NCBI GenBank assembly: GCA_021780075.1
Contig: JAJXZL010000050.1
Span: 35,553 to 99,552, forward strand
Direction: 5' to 3'
DNA: 64,000 nucleotides
Source of the DNA: Acidobacteriota bacterium
GTDB lineage: Bacteria > Acidobacteriota > Terriglobia > Terriglobales > Acidobacteriaceae
Positions 8,229 to 17,383 of this stretch are shown piece after piece. Numbering within the stretch: position 1 is the stretch's first letter; each line of letters opens with the position of its first letter. The notes under the pieces are model-generated. The model searched no databases and was not told the origin of the DNA. It saw nothing but the letters and a program-made list of their open reading frames with translations. The position numbers were made by a program, and so were the translations under genes.

Positions 8229-10211
8229 GTGGTTCTGGAAATGAAGAAGCGGCTTGAGGCGCACCTGCGGGGCGTGTTGCAGGCCAAGTACGAGATTCAA
8301 CCCGAGAGTATTCCCATGGAGACGCCGCCCGACCTACGCATGGGCGAGCTGGCGACGCCGATTGCATTTGAACTTGCGCGCAAGCTGCGCAAGGCACCGA
8401 AGATGATTGCGCAGGAGATTGTGGCCGCGCTGGGCTCGCTCGAAGGGTTTGCGTCGTTTGAAGTTGCAGGTGCGGGTTACATCAACGCGCGGCTGGACCG
8501 TGCGGCCGGCGTGCGCATGGCCGCCAGCGGCGAAAGTCTGGCGGTGACCGCCAGCGGCCTGCATTCTCTCGTCGAGCACACCAGCATCAATCCCAACAAG
8601 GCCGCGCACATCGGCCATCTGCGCAATGCGATTCTGGGCGACACGTTTGTGCGTCTTCTGCGCGCCGCGGGGCAGAAGGTGGATGTGCAGAACTACATCG
8701 ACAACACCGGCGTGCAGGTGGCGGATGTGGTGGTGGGCTTTCTGCATGTGGAAGGGAAGTCGGCGGGCGATGTGCGGGCGTTGCTTGAGGAGTTGAAGAG
8801 CAAGGGCGAGCGCATCGATTTTTACTGCTGGGATCTCTATGCGAAGACGTCGCAGTGGTACACCAGCGGGACGGATACGGAGAATGAAGCGCGCAAGAAG
8901 CTGCGCTATGCGACGCTGCACGAGATTGAGCACGGCGGCAATGAGACTGCCGAAATCGCCGAGGTGATTTCGACGGTGGTGCTGCGGCGGCATCTGGAGA
9001 CGATGTTGCGGCTGGGCATCGAGTACGATTTTCTTCCGCGCGAAAGCGAAATTCTTCATCTCAAGTTTTGGGAGGCCGCTTTTGAGCAGTTGAAGAAGAG
9101 CGGTGTTCTGTACTTTGAGAACGAGGGCAAGAACAAGGGCTGCTGGGTGATGACGCGGCCCGGCGCGGAGACGGCGGATGGCGTGACGGATGAGGATGCC
9201 AAGGTGATTGTCCGTTCCAACGGCACGGTGACCTATGTGGGCAAGGACATCGCGTATCACCTGTGGAAGTTTGGCCTGCTGGGGCGCGACTTTGGCTATA
9301 AGCCATTCTTCAAATATCCGGGTCATGCATGTTGGATTTCGGCGGAGAAGGGCGAGGAGCCGCATCCGCACTTTGGCGGGGCACAGGCGATTTACAACGT
9401 CATTGACGCGCGGCAGAGCGATCCGCAGGCCAACGTGATTCAGGCGCTGCGCGGCATGGGCCACACGGAGCAGGCGGACCGCTATACGCACTTCAGTTAT
9501 GAGATGGTCGCGCTCACTCCGCGCTGTGCGGTCGAGCTGGGCTATGAGGTTTCGCCGGAGGATTTGAATCGGCCTTACATTGAAGTGAGCGGGCGCAAGG
9601 GCTTTGGCGTGAAGGCCGATGACCTGATCGACAAGCTCATTGCCGCCACGCGCGCCGAGGTGGATGCGCGCCAGACCGGCCGCGATGAAGCCGAGCGCCA
9701 GCGCATTGCAGAGCAGATTGCCATCGGCGCGCTGCGCTACTTCATGCTGAAGTACACGCGCAACTCGGTTATCGCGTTCGACTTCAAGGATGCGCTGAGC
9801 TTTGAGGGTGAGACGGGGCCCTACATTCAATATGCCGTGGTGCGCATCCGCAACATCTTCCGCAAGGGAGAGACGAGCCCCGATGCGGTCCTTGCGGAGT
9901 TTGCGAAGCTGGCGGAGTTGGGTACGTATCTGTCCGGCGCGGAGAACGAAGACATCTGGGCGCTGTGGCTACGCGCCGGGCGTCGCACGATGGTGCTGGA
10001 GCAGTGCATTGCGACATCCGAACCTGCGCATCTGGCCAAGCATGCTTTCCAGCTTGCGCAGGAGTTCAACAACTTCTACCACAAGCACCACATCCTCACC
10101 GAGGAGGATCCGGCGCGGAAGACGTTCTTGCTGGCCACGGCGGCGGTGGCGCTGCGGGAACTGGTGGAAGCGCTGGCCTGGCTGGGCATCGAGAGCCCTG
10201 AAGCCATGTAG
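8229..10211 (+). CDS. argS: Arginyl-tRNA synthetase
   Basis: This 660-residue class I synthetase has the N-terminal Add1 domain, the HIGH motif in NPNKAAHIGHLRNAILGD (about residues 120-137) and an all-helical DALR anticodon-binding C terminus (ETGPYIQYAVVRI onward). It activates arginine and charges tRNA-Arg in a tRNA-dependent reaction. The frame opens at GTG 8229; ATG 8241 four codons later is an alternative start. It is longer than typical bacterial ArgS (about 550-590 residues), owing to insertions in the catalytic region. It converges on pepA across a bidirectional terminator. Confidence 0.94.
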   Translation: MVLEMKKRLEAHLRGVLQAKYEIQPESIPMETPPDLRMGELATPIAFELARKLRKAPKMIAQEIVAALGSLEGFASFEVAGAGYINARLDRAAGVRMAASGESLAVTASGLHSLVEHTSINPNKAAHIGHLRNAILGDTFVRLLRAAGQKVDVQNYIDNTGVQVADVVVGFLHVEGKSAGDVRALLEELKSKGERIDFYCWDLYAKTSQWYTSGTDTENEARKKLRYATLHEIEHGGNETAEIAEVISTVVLRRHLETMLRLGIEYDFLPRESEILHLKFWEAAFEQLKKSGVLYFENEGKNKGCWVMTRPGAETADGVTDEDAKVIVRSNGTVTYVGKDIAYHLWKFGLLGRDFGYKPFFKYPGHACWISAEKGEEPHPHFGGAQAIYNVIDARQSDPQANVIQALRGMGHTEQADRYTHFSYEMVALTPRCAVELGYEVSPEDLNRPYIEVSGRKGFGVKADDLIDKLIAATRAEVDARQTGRDEAERQRIAEQIAIGALRYFMLKYTRNSVIAFDFKDALSFEGETGPYIQYAVVRIRNIFRKGETSPDAVLAEFAKLAELGTYLSGAENEDIWALWLRAGRRTMVLEQCIATSEPAHLAKHAFQLAQEFNNFYHKHHILTEEDPARKTFLLATAAVALRELVEALAWLGIESPEAM

Positions 10212-10230
10212 GGAGCGATGTGACGCGCGC

Positions 10231-10268
10231 AAAAAAAGGGGATGACGGCAGCGCCGCCATCCCCTTTT
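10231..10268. terminator. Bidirectional intrinsic terminator between argS and pepA
   Basis: AAAAGGGGATG (10234-10244) pairs with CATCCCCTTTT (10258-10268), and the stem extends by CGGC/GCCG around a short loop. An A-run on the left and T-run on the right give U-tracts in both directions. It sits between the convergent ends of argS and pepA, so it probably serves both. Confidence 0.88.
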
Positions 10269-10280
10269 ATCTGACCGGAA

Positions 10281-11873
10281 TCAGAAGGTGCGCACCCACT
10301 CCACAACGGACCGTACGGCAATGCCGCTGGGGCCTTTAGCGATGTAGGGCTTGTTCTCTTCCATCCATGCCACGCCGGCAATGTCGAGGTGAATCCACGG
10401 CGTGTCTTCGGCAAAGGTGTGCAGGAACTCGGCGGCGGTGATGGCTCCGCCCCAGCGTCCGCCGGTGTTCTTGATGTCGCCGATGTCGGACTTGATCATG
10501 TCCACGTACTCCTCGCCGAGCGGCAGCCGCCAGAATTTCTCCCCAGATGTGGCGAGGGCAGCGTTGAACCTCTCATAGGCTGCGTCGTCGTTTGAAAAGA
10601 CTCCGGCGTTGACCATTCCCAGGGCCACGACACAGGCGCCGGTGAGGGTGGCTGCGTCAATCAGGTGGGTTGCGCCCAACTGCTTTGCGTAGGCAAGGCC
10701 GTCGGCCAGCACCAGGCGGCCCTCGGCATCGGTATTAATAATCTCGATGGTCTTGCCGGACATGGCGGTCTGCACGTCGCCGGGCTTTTGCGCCTTGCCG
10801 TCGGGCATGTTCTCGGCGGCGCAGACGATGGCGATGACACGCACCTTGGGCTTGAGCAGGGCGATAGCGCGCATGGCACCGAGCATGGCTGCCCCACCGG
10901 CCATGTCGTACTTCATTTTCTCCATGTTGTCGGCGGGCTTGATGGAGATGCCGCCCGTGTCGAATGTAATGCCCTTGCCGACCAGGCCCAGCACGGGGCC
11001 GTCCTTGACGCCCTCGGGCTCATAGCGCAGGACAATGAGCGCGGGTGGCTCCGGCGAGCCCTGGGAGACGCTCCAGAAGGCTCCCATCTTGAGCTCGTGC
11101 AGCTTGTCGGTGGAGTAGACGCCCCAGCCGAGGCCTACTTCCTGTGCCATCTGAGCGGCACGCTGGCCGAGGATCGTGGGGGTAAGCTTGTTGCCGGGCT
11201 CATTGACCAGGGAGCGGGCAAAGTTCTGGCTTTCGCCGATAATCACGCCTTCGGCAAAGGCTGCGCGGATGGCGCGCTCATCGACCGGCTCCGCTGCGGG
11301 CTGGGATTCCGGCCTGCTCGCGCTGGTCTCATAGCCGAATGGCTCGGTTGATTCTTCCTCGTTGGCTGGCGGCCTGGTGGCCACGATAGCCGTAAACGAC
11401 TGAATGCTCAGGTCTTTGCGGTCGCTTCTGTAGGTGTCGGGGTCAAAGTCGCCCACAAAGGCACCCTCGACAGCCGCGCGTGCGCACGGCGCGGTGGGCA
11501 GAGATTCCGACTCGGGCAGCGCGAAGACCATTTCGCGGATGCCGCGCGGCTTGGCGAAGCGTGCGGCTGTTCCGGCGGCGTTGCGCACGCTGTTTACGGT
11601 GGCCTTGGCCTGCTTGCCGAGGCCCACAATCAGCAGGCGCCTGGCTGCCAGACCCGCCGGGGCGTGCAGCAGCAGGGTCTCATTGGCGCCGGCCTTGTAT
11701 TCTCCGCTGGAAAGCACGGCGGCAGCGGCGGTCTTGACGGCCTCGTCCGCGGTCAGCAGTACGGGATAGGGTTTGGCCTCGGGGCCTTTAGCGGTTTGGG
11801 CGTCAACGGCCAGCACGGCCAGCAAATCCGTCTCGGTGCTGGCGAGATTCGCGAAAGACAGCTGAGTCTTCAT
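10281..11873 (-). CDS. pepA: Leucyl aminopeptidase (M17)
   Basis: This 530-residue cytosolic dimetal aminopeptidase releases N-terminal residues from peptides. The M17 signature NTDAEGRLVLADGL is present, as are the metal ligands in GKGITFDTGGISIKP and KYDMAGGAAM. The N-terminal Rossmann-like macro domain is divergent. ATG 11873 follows a strong Shine-Dalgarno (GAGGAAACC) and is preferred over the open frame extending to 12119, which overlaps smpB. It lies 34 bp downstream of smpB on the same strand. Confidence 0.94.
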   Translation of the reverse strand: MKTQLSFANLASTETDLLAVLAVDAQTAKGPEAKPYPVLLTADEAVKTAAAAVLSSGEYKAGANETLLLHAPAGLAARRLLIVGLGKQAKATVNSVRNAAGTAARFAKPRGIREMVFALPESESLPTAPCARAAVEGAFVGDFDPDTYRSDRKDLSIQSFTAIVATRPPANEEESTEPFGYETSASRPESQPAAEPVDERAIRAAFAEGVIIGESQNFARSLVNEPGNKLTPTILGQRAAQMAQEVGLGWGVYSTDKLHELKMGAFWSVSQGSPEPPALIVLRYEPEGVKDGPVLGLVGKGITFDTGGISIKPADNMEKMKYDMAGGAAMLGAMRAIALLKPKVRVIAIVCAAENMPDGKAQKPGDVQTAMSGKTIEIINTDAEGRLVLADGLAYAKQLGATHLIDAATLTGACVVALGMVNAGVFSNDDAAYERFNAALATSGEKFWRLPLGEEYVDMIKSDIGDIKNTGGRWGGAITAAEFLHTFAEDTPWIHLDIAGVAWMEENKPYIAKGPSGIAVRSVVEWVRTF

Positions 11874-11907
11874 GGTTTCCTCGTTCGTGCCTGGTTTTCT
11901 GTGGCCG

Positions 11908-12459
11908 TCAGCGTCCCGTGCGATGCTTGCTGGCATTGACGGCAGCGCGAGCTTCGCGGTCGGCCTCGCGCCGCCGCTCGGTTTCGCGCTTGTCCCAGTC
12001 CTGTTTACCTTTGGCCAGAGCCAGTTCGCACTTGACCCGTCCATTTCGAAAGTAAAGGCGTGTGGGGATGAGCGTGTGGCCTTTGATCTGCGTCTTGGAG
12101 AGTAGCTTGCGAACTTCATCGCGGTGCATCAGCAGTTTGCGCGTGCGCAAGGCGTCGTGATTGGCTATATTCCCATGCGAGTAAGGCCCGATATGAGCGT
12201 TGAGCAAATACGCCTCGCCGTCCTTGATGAGGCCATAGGAGTCTTTCAGGTTGGCTTTGCCCTCGCGGATCGATTTCACCTCAGTTCCGCGCAGGGCCAC
12301 GCCTGCCTCGAACTTCTCCAGGAGGAAGTAGTTATGGCTGGCGGCGCGGTTTTGCGTGGCATCCCGCTCGCCACTGGCCACGGGGTCGCGCGGCCGGGCG
12401 GGCTTCTGGGGTCCGGAACGGTCGGGCTGAACGATAACGTGGCTGGTCTGACGAGCCAT
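11908..12459 (-). CDS. smpB: SsrA-binding protein SmpB
   Basis: This 183-residue tmRNA-binding protein is essential for trans-translation. The conserved core includes NYFLLEKFEAGVALRGTEVK, HNANIA-type SHGNIANHDALRTRKLLMH, and a basic tail. Compared with the usual roughly 155-160 residues it carries an N-terminal Pro/Arg-rich extension of about 30 residues. ATG 12459 has GGAAACTCCCC upstream; the alternative ATG 12483 has no ribosome-binding site. It is divergent from the secretin cluster. Confidence 0.93.
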   Translation of the reverse strand: MARQTSHVIVQPDRSGPQKPARPRDPVASGERDATQNRAASHNYFLLEKFEAGVALRGTEVKSIREGKANLKDSYGLIKDGEAYLLNAHIGPYSHGNIANHDALRTRKLLMHRDEVRKLLSKTQIKGHTLIPTRLYFRNGRVKCELALAKGKQDWDKRETERRREADREARAAVNASKHRTGR

Positions 12460-12566
12460 AGGGGAGTTTCCTTGAGTCTTCATCGTAGCATCGGTGCTGG
12501 TTGGGCCGCCTGCACAAACCGCACCGATGCCATGGGGGTGGACGTTACGAAAGGCCCTCCAGAATA

Positions 12567-12592
12567 CTGTTGCAACAGGGCTTTGCTAAAAT
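12567..12592 (+). promoter_or_regulatory. Candidate promoter and palindromic operator of the secretin cluster
   Basis: TGCTAAAAT (12584-12592) is a perfect extended -10 (TGnTAAAAT). The perfect 12-bp palindrome CTGTTGCAACAG (12567-12578) overlaps the -35 region just upstream. The site lies about 112 bp before the secretin start, in the gap divergent to smpB. The palindrome could be a regulator site; no regulator is identified. Confidence 0.4.
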
Positions 12593-12704
12593 GAGGCATC
12601 GTTGGATGGGAAGCGCCAGAAAAAGAGATTGCGTCATGGGCGGCCAAGGCAGCCCGCAGGAGCCCGGAGCGGAAACCGGTCCGGCGAAGACGCATGGGAG
12701 TACG

Positions 12705-15107
12705 ATGAACCACCGTGCCGGCACTCCGGCTGCCACCAGATTCGTATTCTGGGTAGCATTTTTTGCTGTTCTGGCCGTGCTGGGTCCCGGCTCAGTGGCT
12801 TTGCACGCGGATGCGGGCAGCTCCTACTACAAGCGCGGGCAGGCCGCTGAGGCGAGCGAGGACTACGATGCCGCGTATTTGAATTACCAGAGAGCTTATG
12901 CGGCGGCTCCCAAAAATCTGCACTACCGCGCTTCTCTTTACCGTGTGCGGCTTTCGGCCTCTGCCCTGCATGTGACGAAAGGGCGCAAGCTGATGAACGC
13001 CGGCGACGAACAGGGCGCGCTGGTGGAATTTCTGCGCGCGTCGGAAATCGATCCTGGGAATGAGGCCGCACAGCAGGAAATAGCCAAAGTACGTAACCGG
13101 TACGCGCAGCAGGCTCAGGTTCAGGCGTCCGGAGCGAATTTATCCGCAACACCAGGGCAGCAGTCGGGGATCGACACCATTGCCTCGCCAACCGATCTCA
13201 GACCCATGTCCAGCGAACCCCTGACGCTCCACATGGTGGAGGACAGCAAGGTTGTGTACCAGGCGGTGGGCAAGGCCGCAGGCGTGAATGTGCTGTTCGA
13301 TCCGGACTACATCGGCAAGCGCATTCAGGTGGATCTGAACAACGTGTCTCTGCTGGATGCGCTGCGCATCGTGGGCACCCTTTCCAACACATTCTGGCGG
13401 CCGGTGACCAGCAACACGATTTTTGTTGCAGCGAACACGCGCGCGAAGCGTACGGAGATGGAGGAGCAGGCTGTACAGACCTTCTACCTTACAAACGCCT
13501 GGCAAGCAAACGACATGAATGAAGTGCAGACCGCCCTGCGCAATGTGCTGCCCAGCGCCAAGGTGTACGGCGTGGCCAGCCAGAACGCCATCGTGATGCG
13601 GGCGACGCCGGATGAACTGCTGCTGGCGCAGAAGCTTATCAACGATCTGGACAAGGCCCGGCCCGAAGTGGTGGTTGACATCTCGGTGCTGGAAGTGGCC
13701 AAGAACTGGGAGCAGACGCTGGGCATCGCCTGGCCGCAGAGCATTGGTGTGACGCTTCAATCTTCCACCGCGAACACGTCAACCTCCACGAGCACAACCA
13801 CCACCGGCACGACAACGACGACGACGCCGACGGTGTATGACCTGGCGCATTTGAAGGCGTCTGATTTTGCGGTGACCATTGGCTCGGCGACAGCCAACAT
13901 GCTGCTGACCGATTCCAATACAAAGATTCTGCAGAATCCGCGCATCCGGTCCACGGACGCGCAAAAGGCGACGCTGAAGATTGGCCAGCGCATCCCGATT
14001 GCCACCGGATCGTTCCAGTCGGGCGTTGGCGTGGCGGCTGCGATCAGCCCGATGGCGGAAACGCAGTTCCAGTACATCGACGTGGGCGTGAATATCGATA
14101 TGACGCCGACGGTGCACTACGACGGCGATGTGACCCTGAAGATGAAGATTGATGTCAGCTCACAGAGCGGCAATGTCACCATCAGCGGTGTCACGGAGCC
14201 CATCATCGCGCAGAAGACCAGTGAGCAGACCATCCGTCTGCGCGAGGGCGAGGCCAGCATTCTGGGCGGCATTCTCGACCAGCAGGAGCAGGAGAGCTGG
14301 ACGGGCATTCCAGGGCTGAGCTCAATTCCGATTCTCAAGTACCTTTTTGGATCAAAAGATCACACGAAGACTGACGATGAGATCGTCTTTCTGCTGGTGC
14401 CGCACATTGTCAGGTCGCCCGTGCTGACGCCGGCAAACCTGCGCTCCATTGATACGGGCGTGGGACAGGCAATTGAGTTGCGCCATGTTTCCGACCAGGG
14501 TGCCGGCGCCATGCCCGTGACTCCGATTCCGCTCGCGCGTCCGTCTGCCGCGGCGTCTGACAGCGGGATAGTTCCCGGCCAGACGGCGGAAGCGGCCGGT
14601 CCTGCAGCGCTCGCCCAGTTGCGCGCCGCAGCTCAAGGGACCGGGAGCGCCACGGCCCAGGCCGCACAGCCGCCGCCCGCTCCTCCGCCTGCCGCGCATT
14701 TGAGCTACTCGTTTGTTGCGCCGCACGCGCCGGTTGTCAGCGGGTCGACCTTCCAGGTTCCGGTGGTGATCGCAGGCGCAGTGGATATTTCGGCGGTTCC
14801 GTTGCAGATTCAGTACGATCCGGCAAAGCTGTCGCTGGTGAATGTGGATAACGGAGATTTTCTGGGCCGCAGCGGGCAGGCCGTGGCGCTGGTGCATCGC
14901 GACGACGGACCGGGGAACATCACGCTCAACGCGTCACTGCCGCCGGGAACGCCTGGCGTGAACGGTGCGGGCGTGGTCTGCATGTTGACGTTCCAGGCGA
15001 AAGCGCCGGGGGATGCCGCGATTTCCATTACTCGCCCCGGAGCGATGACCAGCGCCCAGAAGTCTGTGCAAGCCCAGGGAGCGCAGATTACCGTGGCGGT
15101 GAAGTAG
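12705..15107 (+). CDS. Secretin (GspD/PilQ type) with TPR N terminus and C-terminal cohesin domain
   Basis: This 800-residue exported protein would form the outer-membrane channel of a type II secretion or type IV pilus-like machine. It has an N-terminal signal segment and TPR-like helices (YYKRGQAAEASEDYDAAYLN). A secretin N-domain follows (VLFDPDYIGKRIQVDLNNVS), then the secretin core (EGEASILGGILDQQE and SSIPILKYLFGSK). A Pro/Ala-rich linker leads to a roughly 130-residue cohesin-like domain (FQVPVVIAGAVDISAVPLQI onward). A Ser/Thr-only stretch interrupts the core near residues 350-370. ATG 12705 has GGGAG six bases upstream. Two pseudopilin genes follow immediately. Confidence 0.9.
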   Translation: MNHRAGTPAATRFVFWVAFFAVLAVLGPGSVALHADAGSSYYKRGQAAEASEDYDAAYLNYQRAYAAAPKNLHYRASLYRVRLSASALHVTKGRKLMNAGDEQGALVEFLRASEIDPGNEAAQQEIAKVRNRYAQQAQVQASGANLSATPGQQSGIDTIASPTDLRPMSSEPLTLHMVEDSKVVYQAVGKAAGVNVLFDPDYIGKRIQVDLNNVSLLDALRIVGTLSNTFWRPVTSNTIFVAANTRAKRTEMEEQAVQTFYLTNAWQANDMNEVQTALRNVLPSAKVYGVASQNAIVMRATPDELLLAQKLINDLDKARPEVVVDISVLEVAKNWEQTLGIAWPQSIGVTLQSSTANTSTSTSTTTTGTTTTTTPTVYDLAHLKASDFAVTIGSATANMLLTDSNTKILQNPRIRSTDAQKATLKIGQRIPIATGSFQSGVGVAAAISPMAETQFQYIDVGVNIDMTPTVHYDGDVTLKMKIDVSSQSGNVTISGVTEPIIAQKTSEQTIRLREGEASILGGILDQQEQESWTGIPGLSSIPILKYLFGSKDHTKTDDEIVFLLVPHIVRSPVLTPANLRSIDTGVGQAIELRHVSDQGAGAMPVTPIPLARPSAAASDSGIVPGQTAEAAGPAALAQLRAAAQGTGSATAQAAQPPPAPPPAAHLSYSFVAPHAPVVSGSTFQVPVVIAGAVDISAVPLQIQYDPAKLSLVNVDNGDFLGRSGQAVALVHRDDGPGNITLNASLPPGTPGVNGAGVVCMLTFQAKAPGDAAISITRPGAMTSAQKSVQAQGAQITVAVK

Positions 15108-15119
15108 GATGCAGATCCG

Positions 15120-15590
15120 GTGAACAGGAACAGGCCAATCCGGAGACGCACGGAGCGCGGCCTAACGCTGGTCGAACTGATTGTGACCGTGGCCATTCTA
15201 GGCATTCTGGCTTCGGCGGCGGTTCCGATTGCCCGCTTTAAGGTCAAGCGGGAAAAGGAGCGGGAACTGCGCCGCGACCTGTGGGAGATGCGCGACGCCA
15301 TCGATCACTACAAGGATGCCGCCGACAAGGGAGCTTTCCAGACCAAGGTGGACAGCCAGAACTATCCGCCCGACCTGGAGACGCTGGTTAACGGCGTGGA
15401 CGTGCAGGGCAAGAAAGTGAAGTTTCTGCGCCGCATTCCGGTGGACCCCATGACGGGCAAGGCCGAGTGGGGGATGCACTCCATGCAGGACGATCCGACA
15501 TCGGACTCCTTTGGCGGGCAGAGCGTCTTCGATGTGTACTCAAAGTCCCAGGGCACGGCCCTGGACGGCACCAAATATTCTGACTGGTAG
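15120..15590 (+). CDS. Type II secretion/type IV pilin-like pseudopilin (GspG type)
   Basis: This 156-residue prepilin-like protein has a short basic leader and a class III cleavage site, RG|LTLVELIVTVAILGILA, giving mature LTLVE with Glu at position 5. A long N-terminal helix and a GspG-like globular part with calcium-loop-type Asp residues follow. It begins at GTG 15120, 12 bp after the secretin stop. It would be processed by a prepilin peptidase not present in the window and assemble into the pseudopilus. Confidence 0.87.
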   Translation: MNRNRPIRRRTERGLTLVELIVTVAILGILASAAVPIARFKVKREKERELRRDLWEMRDAIDHYKDAADKGAFQTKVDSQNYPPDLETLVNGVDVQGKKVKFLRRIPVDPMTGKAEWGMHSMQDDPTSDSFGGQSVFDVYSKSQGTALDGTKYSDW

Positions 15591-15597
15591 AGACTTC

Positions 15598-15999
15598 ATG
15601 CGCGGGATTCGCAAACAGGACGCGGGCTTTACGCTGATGGAACTGATGATCGTGATGGCCATCATCAGCGTGCTGGCGACGCTGGCGGTGCCCAGTTTTA
15701 TCGGCGCCATCAAGTCAGCCAGGGAAGCTGTGCTGAAGGAAGATCTGCACGTGATGCGGGCGGCTATTGATTCCTATACGATGGATAAACAGAAAGCCCC
15801 GCAGTCGCTCGACGACCTTATCCAGGACGGCTATCTGCGGAGCATCCCCGACGATCCGATGACCAAGAGCAAGGACACCTGGGTGACCGATACCAGCGAT
15901 GCGTTGTATTCTCTTGACCAGACTGAGCCCGGCATTGCAGACGTTCACTCCGGCTCGGATGAAATCGGCTCGGACGGGCAACCCTACTCCGCCTGGTAG
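15598..15999 (+). CDS. Second pseudopilin (GspG type)
   Basis: This 133-residue prepilin-like protein has cleavage site AG|FTLMELMIVMAIISVLA, again with the canonical Phe1 and Glu5. The C-terminal part ends with SDEIGSDGQPYSAW, closely resembling the ending of the preceding pseudopilin, which suggests a tandem duplication. ATG 15598 is seven bases after the previous stop codon. It is part of the same operon. Confidence 0.87.
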   Translation: MRGIRKQDAGFTLMELMIVMAIISVLATLAVPSFIGAIKSAREAVLKEDLHVMRAAIDSYTMDKQKAPQSLDDLIQDGYLRSIPDDPMTKSKDTWVTDTSDALYSLDQTEPGIADVHSGSDEIGSDGQPYSAW

Positions 16000-16013
16000 A
16001 CGAAGAGGAGAAT

Positions 16014-16493
16014 ATGGTTCGACGTGCTTATCGCGGACTTGTGCTGCCGGTGTTGATCGTCGCGCTTGGCGGCTTTCTGCACGCGCAAATCGGCAAGAAG
16101 ATCACGATCCGGGTCGTCGATGGCAGGACGGGAGAGGCCATCCAGCCCTCGAACGTTCAGGTCAGCCTTGACCGCAGGGAGTCCTCGCAGAATGAGTGGG
16201 TGCGGCAGAATGACGATGGGACGGCGGACCTCACGGTTCCAGCGGGCACGGCGGAGATTTCGGTTCACGCCACCTACGATAACTCCACGGAATATTACAT
16301 CAATTGCGATTCCGCGAAGCTGAAGAATACCTCAATACCACACTGGTACGCGGTGTCAGAGATATTGACCGCAGGCGTTGTGACGCCGAATGGCTGCGCC
16401 AAGCCGAAGGATGTCGAGAAGCTCAAGCTTGATCCCAAGCCCGGCGAGTTTGTTCTGTTTGTCAGAAAGCGCAACTGGCGCGAACAAAACTAG
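16014..16493 (+). CDS. Exported protein with carboxypeptidase-regulatory-like fold, function unknown
   Basis: This 159-residue protein has an N-terminal signal peptide ending near ALGGFLHA. Its KKITIRVVDGRTGEAIQPSNVQVSLD segment resembles CarboxypepD_reg/transthyretin-like beta-sandwiches that occur on surface proteins. GAGGAG lies five bases before ATG 16014. It sits in the pseudopilin operon, so it may be a secreted partner or substrate; that link rests only on position. Confidence 0.7.
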   Translation: MVRRAYRGLVLPVLIVALGGFLHAQIGKKITIRVVDGRTGEAIQPSNVQVSLDRRESSQNEWVRQNDDGTADLTVPAGTAEISVHATYDNSTEYYINCDSAKLKNTSIPHWYAVSEILTAGVVTPNGCAKPKDVEKLKLDPKPGEFVLFVRKRNWREQN

Positions 16494-16550
16494 AAGCACG
16501 CCACACGCCGCACCCCCGGCGGCAGACTGGACTGCGGAGACAACTCTTTC

Positions 16551-17375
16551 TTGGCGCTCGATCCCATATCCTCGACCGCATTCGACTTTATTGCCCAGGT
16601 AGAGAAAGCCTACGCAGGCCTGATGAAGGCTGGGTACACAGGGCATTGTGCCGCTGCCAGCGAGGAGCCTGGCCTTGGAGGCAAGCTCCTTTATGCGGGT
16701 GGACTCGACGCGGCGCGCAGTGCGCTGGTGGTGGCGGGGAACGTTGCCGGAGCGGCCTCACTGGCCGCAACCGCCGACCCGACCGCACAAAAGCAGGCCA
16801 TTCGCGATGGCGTGGTGGACTTCCTTGTGACCTCGCTCGACGAGGCCCTGCGCATCCTGAAGAACGAGATTCGCAAGCGCGAGACCGTGAGCGTTTGCGT
16901 CGGCGCGGCGTGCGAGGCCGTGGAACGAGAGATGCTGGAGCGCGGCGTATTGCCCGACCTGCTGGCGTCGGGTACAGAACACAATCCGGCTTATGCAGAG
17001 TGGCTGCGCCAGGGAGCGCATGGCGTGGAGTTCGACAGCGCTGAGGGGAGTGCCGTCCTGGTTGCCTGGCGGGTTGCCGCCGCACAGGCACTGTGGCTGC
17101 CGAGGCTGGATGCCATTGCTCTCGACTGCATTGAACCGGATGCGTACGCTGCCCGCCGCTGGTTGCGCCTGGCGCCGCGTTATCTGGGAAGGCTGGCGCA
17201 GGGCGTGCGCCTGCTGCGCTGCGACGAAACGCTGGCGACGAGACTGCTGGAACTGGTACGGGAGCGGGTTGCGCACGGGGAGATTGCGGTTCCGGTGGAG
17301 ATACAGATCAGCAGCCGGGGCGAGTCGCAATTGCATTTGCTTTCGCCGCCAGGAAGCGCGGTGGGCCGCGGCTGA
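16551..17375 (+). CDS. Urocanase-Rossmann-like protein, function unknown
   Basis: This 274-residue protein shares a pattern with the NAD-binding core of urocanate hydratase: GGKLLYAGGLDAA, AGAASLAAT, VDFLVTSLDEALRILKNEI and MLERGVLPDLL. These mirror urocanase's GGLGGMGGAQPLAAT and SLDEALxxA...RGIxPDxxTDQ. The TDQTSAHDPLNGY catalytic block and the flanking urocanase domains are absent, so hydratase activity is doubtful. The likely start is TTG 16551, about 12 bases after GGAGA. It closes the secretion operon and converges on engB. The assignment is by motif reading and is tentative. Confidence 0.5.
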   Translation: MALDPISSTAFDFIAQVEKAYAGLMKAGYTGHCAAASEEPGLGGKLLYAGGLDAARSALVVAGNVAGAASLAATADPTAQKQAIRDGVVDFLVTSLDEALRILKNEIRKRETVSVCVGAACEAVEREMLERGVLPDLLASGTEHNPAYAEWLRQGAHGVEFDSAEGSAVLVAWRVAAAQALWLPRLDAIALDCIEPDAYAARRWLRLAPRYLGRLAQGVRLLRCDETLATRLLELVRERVAHGEIAVPVEIQISSRGESQLHLLSPPGSAVGRG

Positions 17376-17383
17376 CTGCGGGC

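Noticed and set aside
13780..13830. ACN-rich tract as a microsatellite
   Set aside because: The bases encode an in-frame Thr/Ser-rich loop of the secretin with mixed codons; it is protein low complexity, not a simple DNA repeat.
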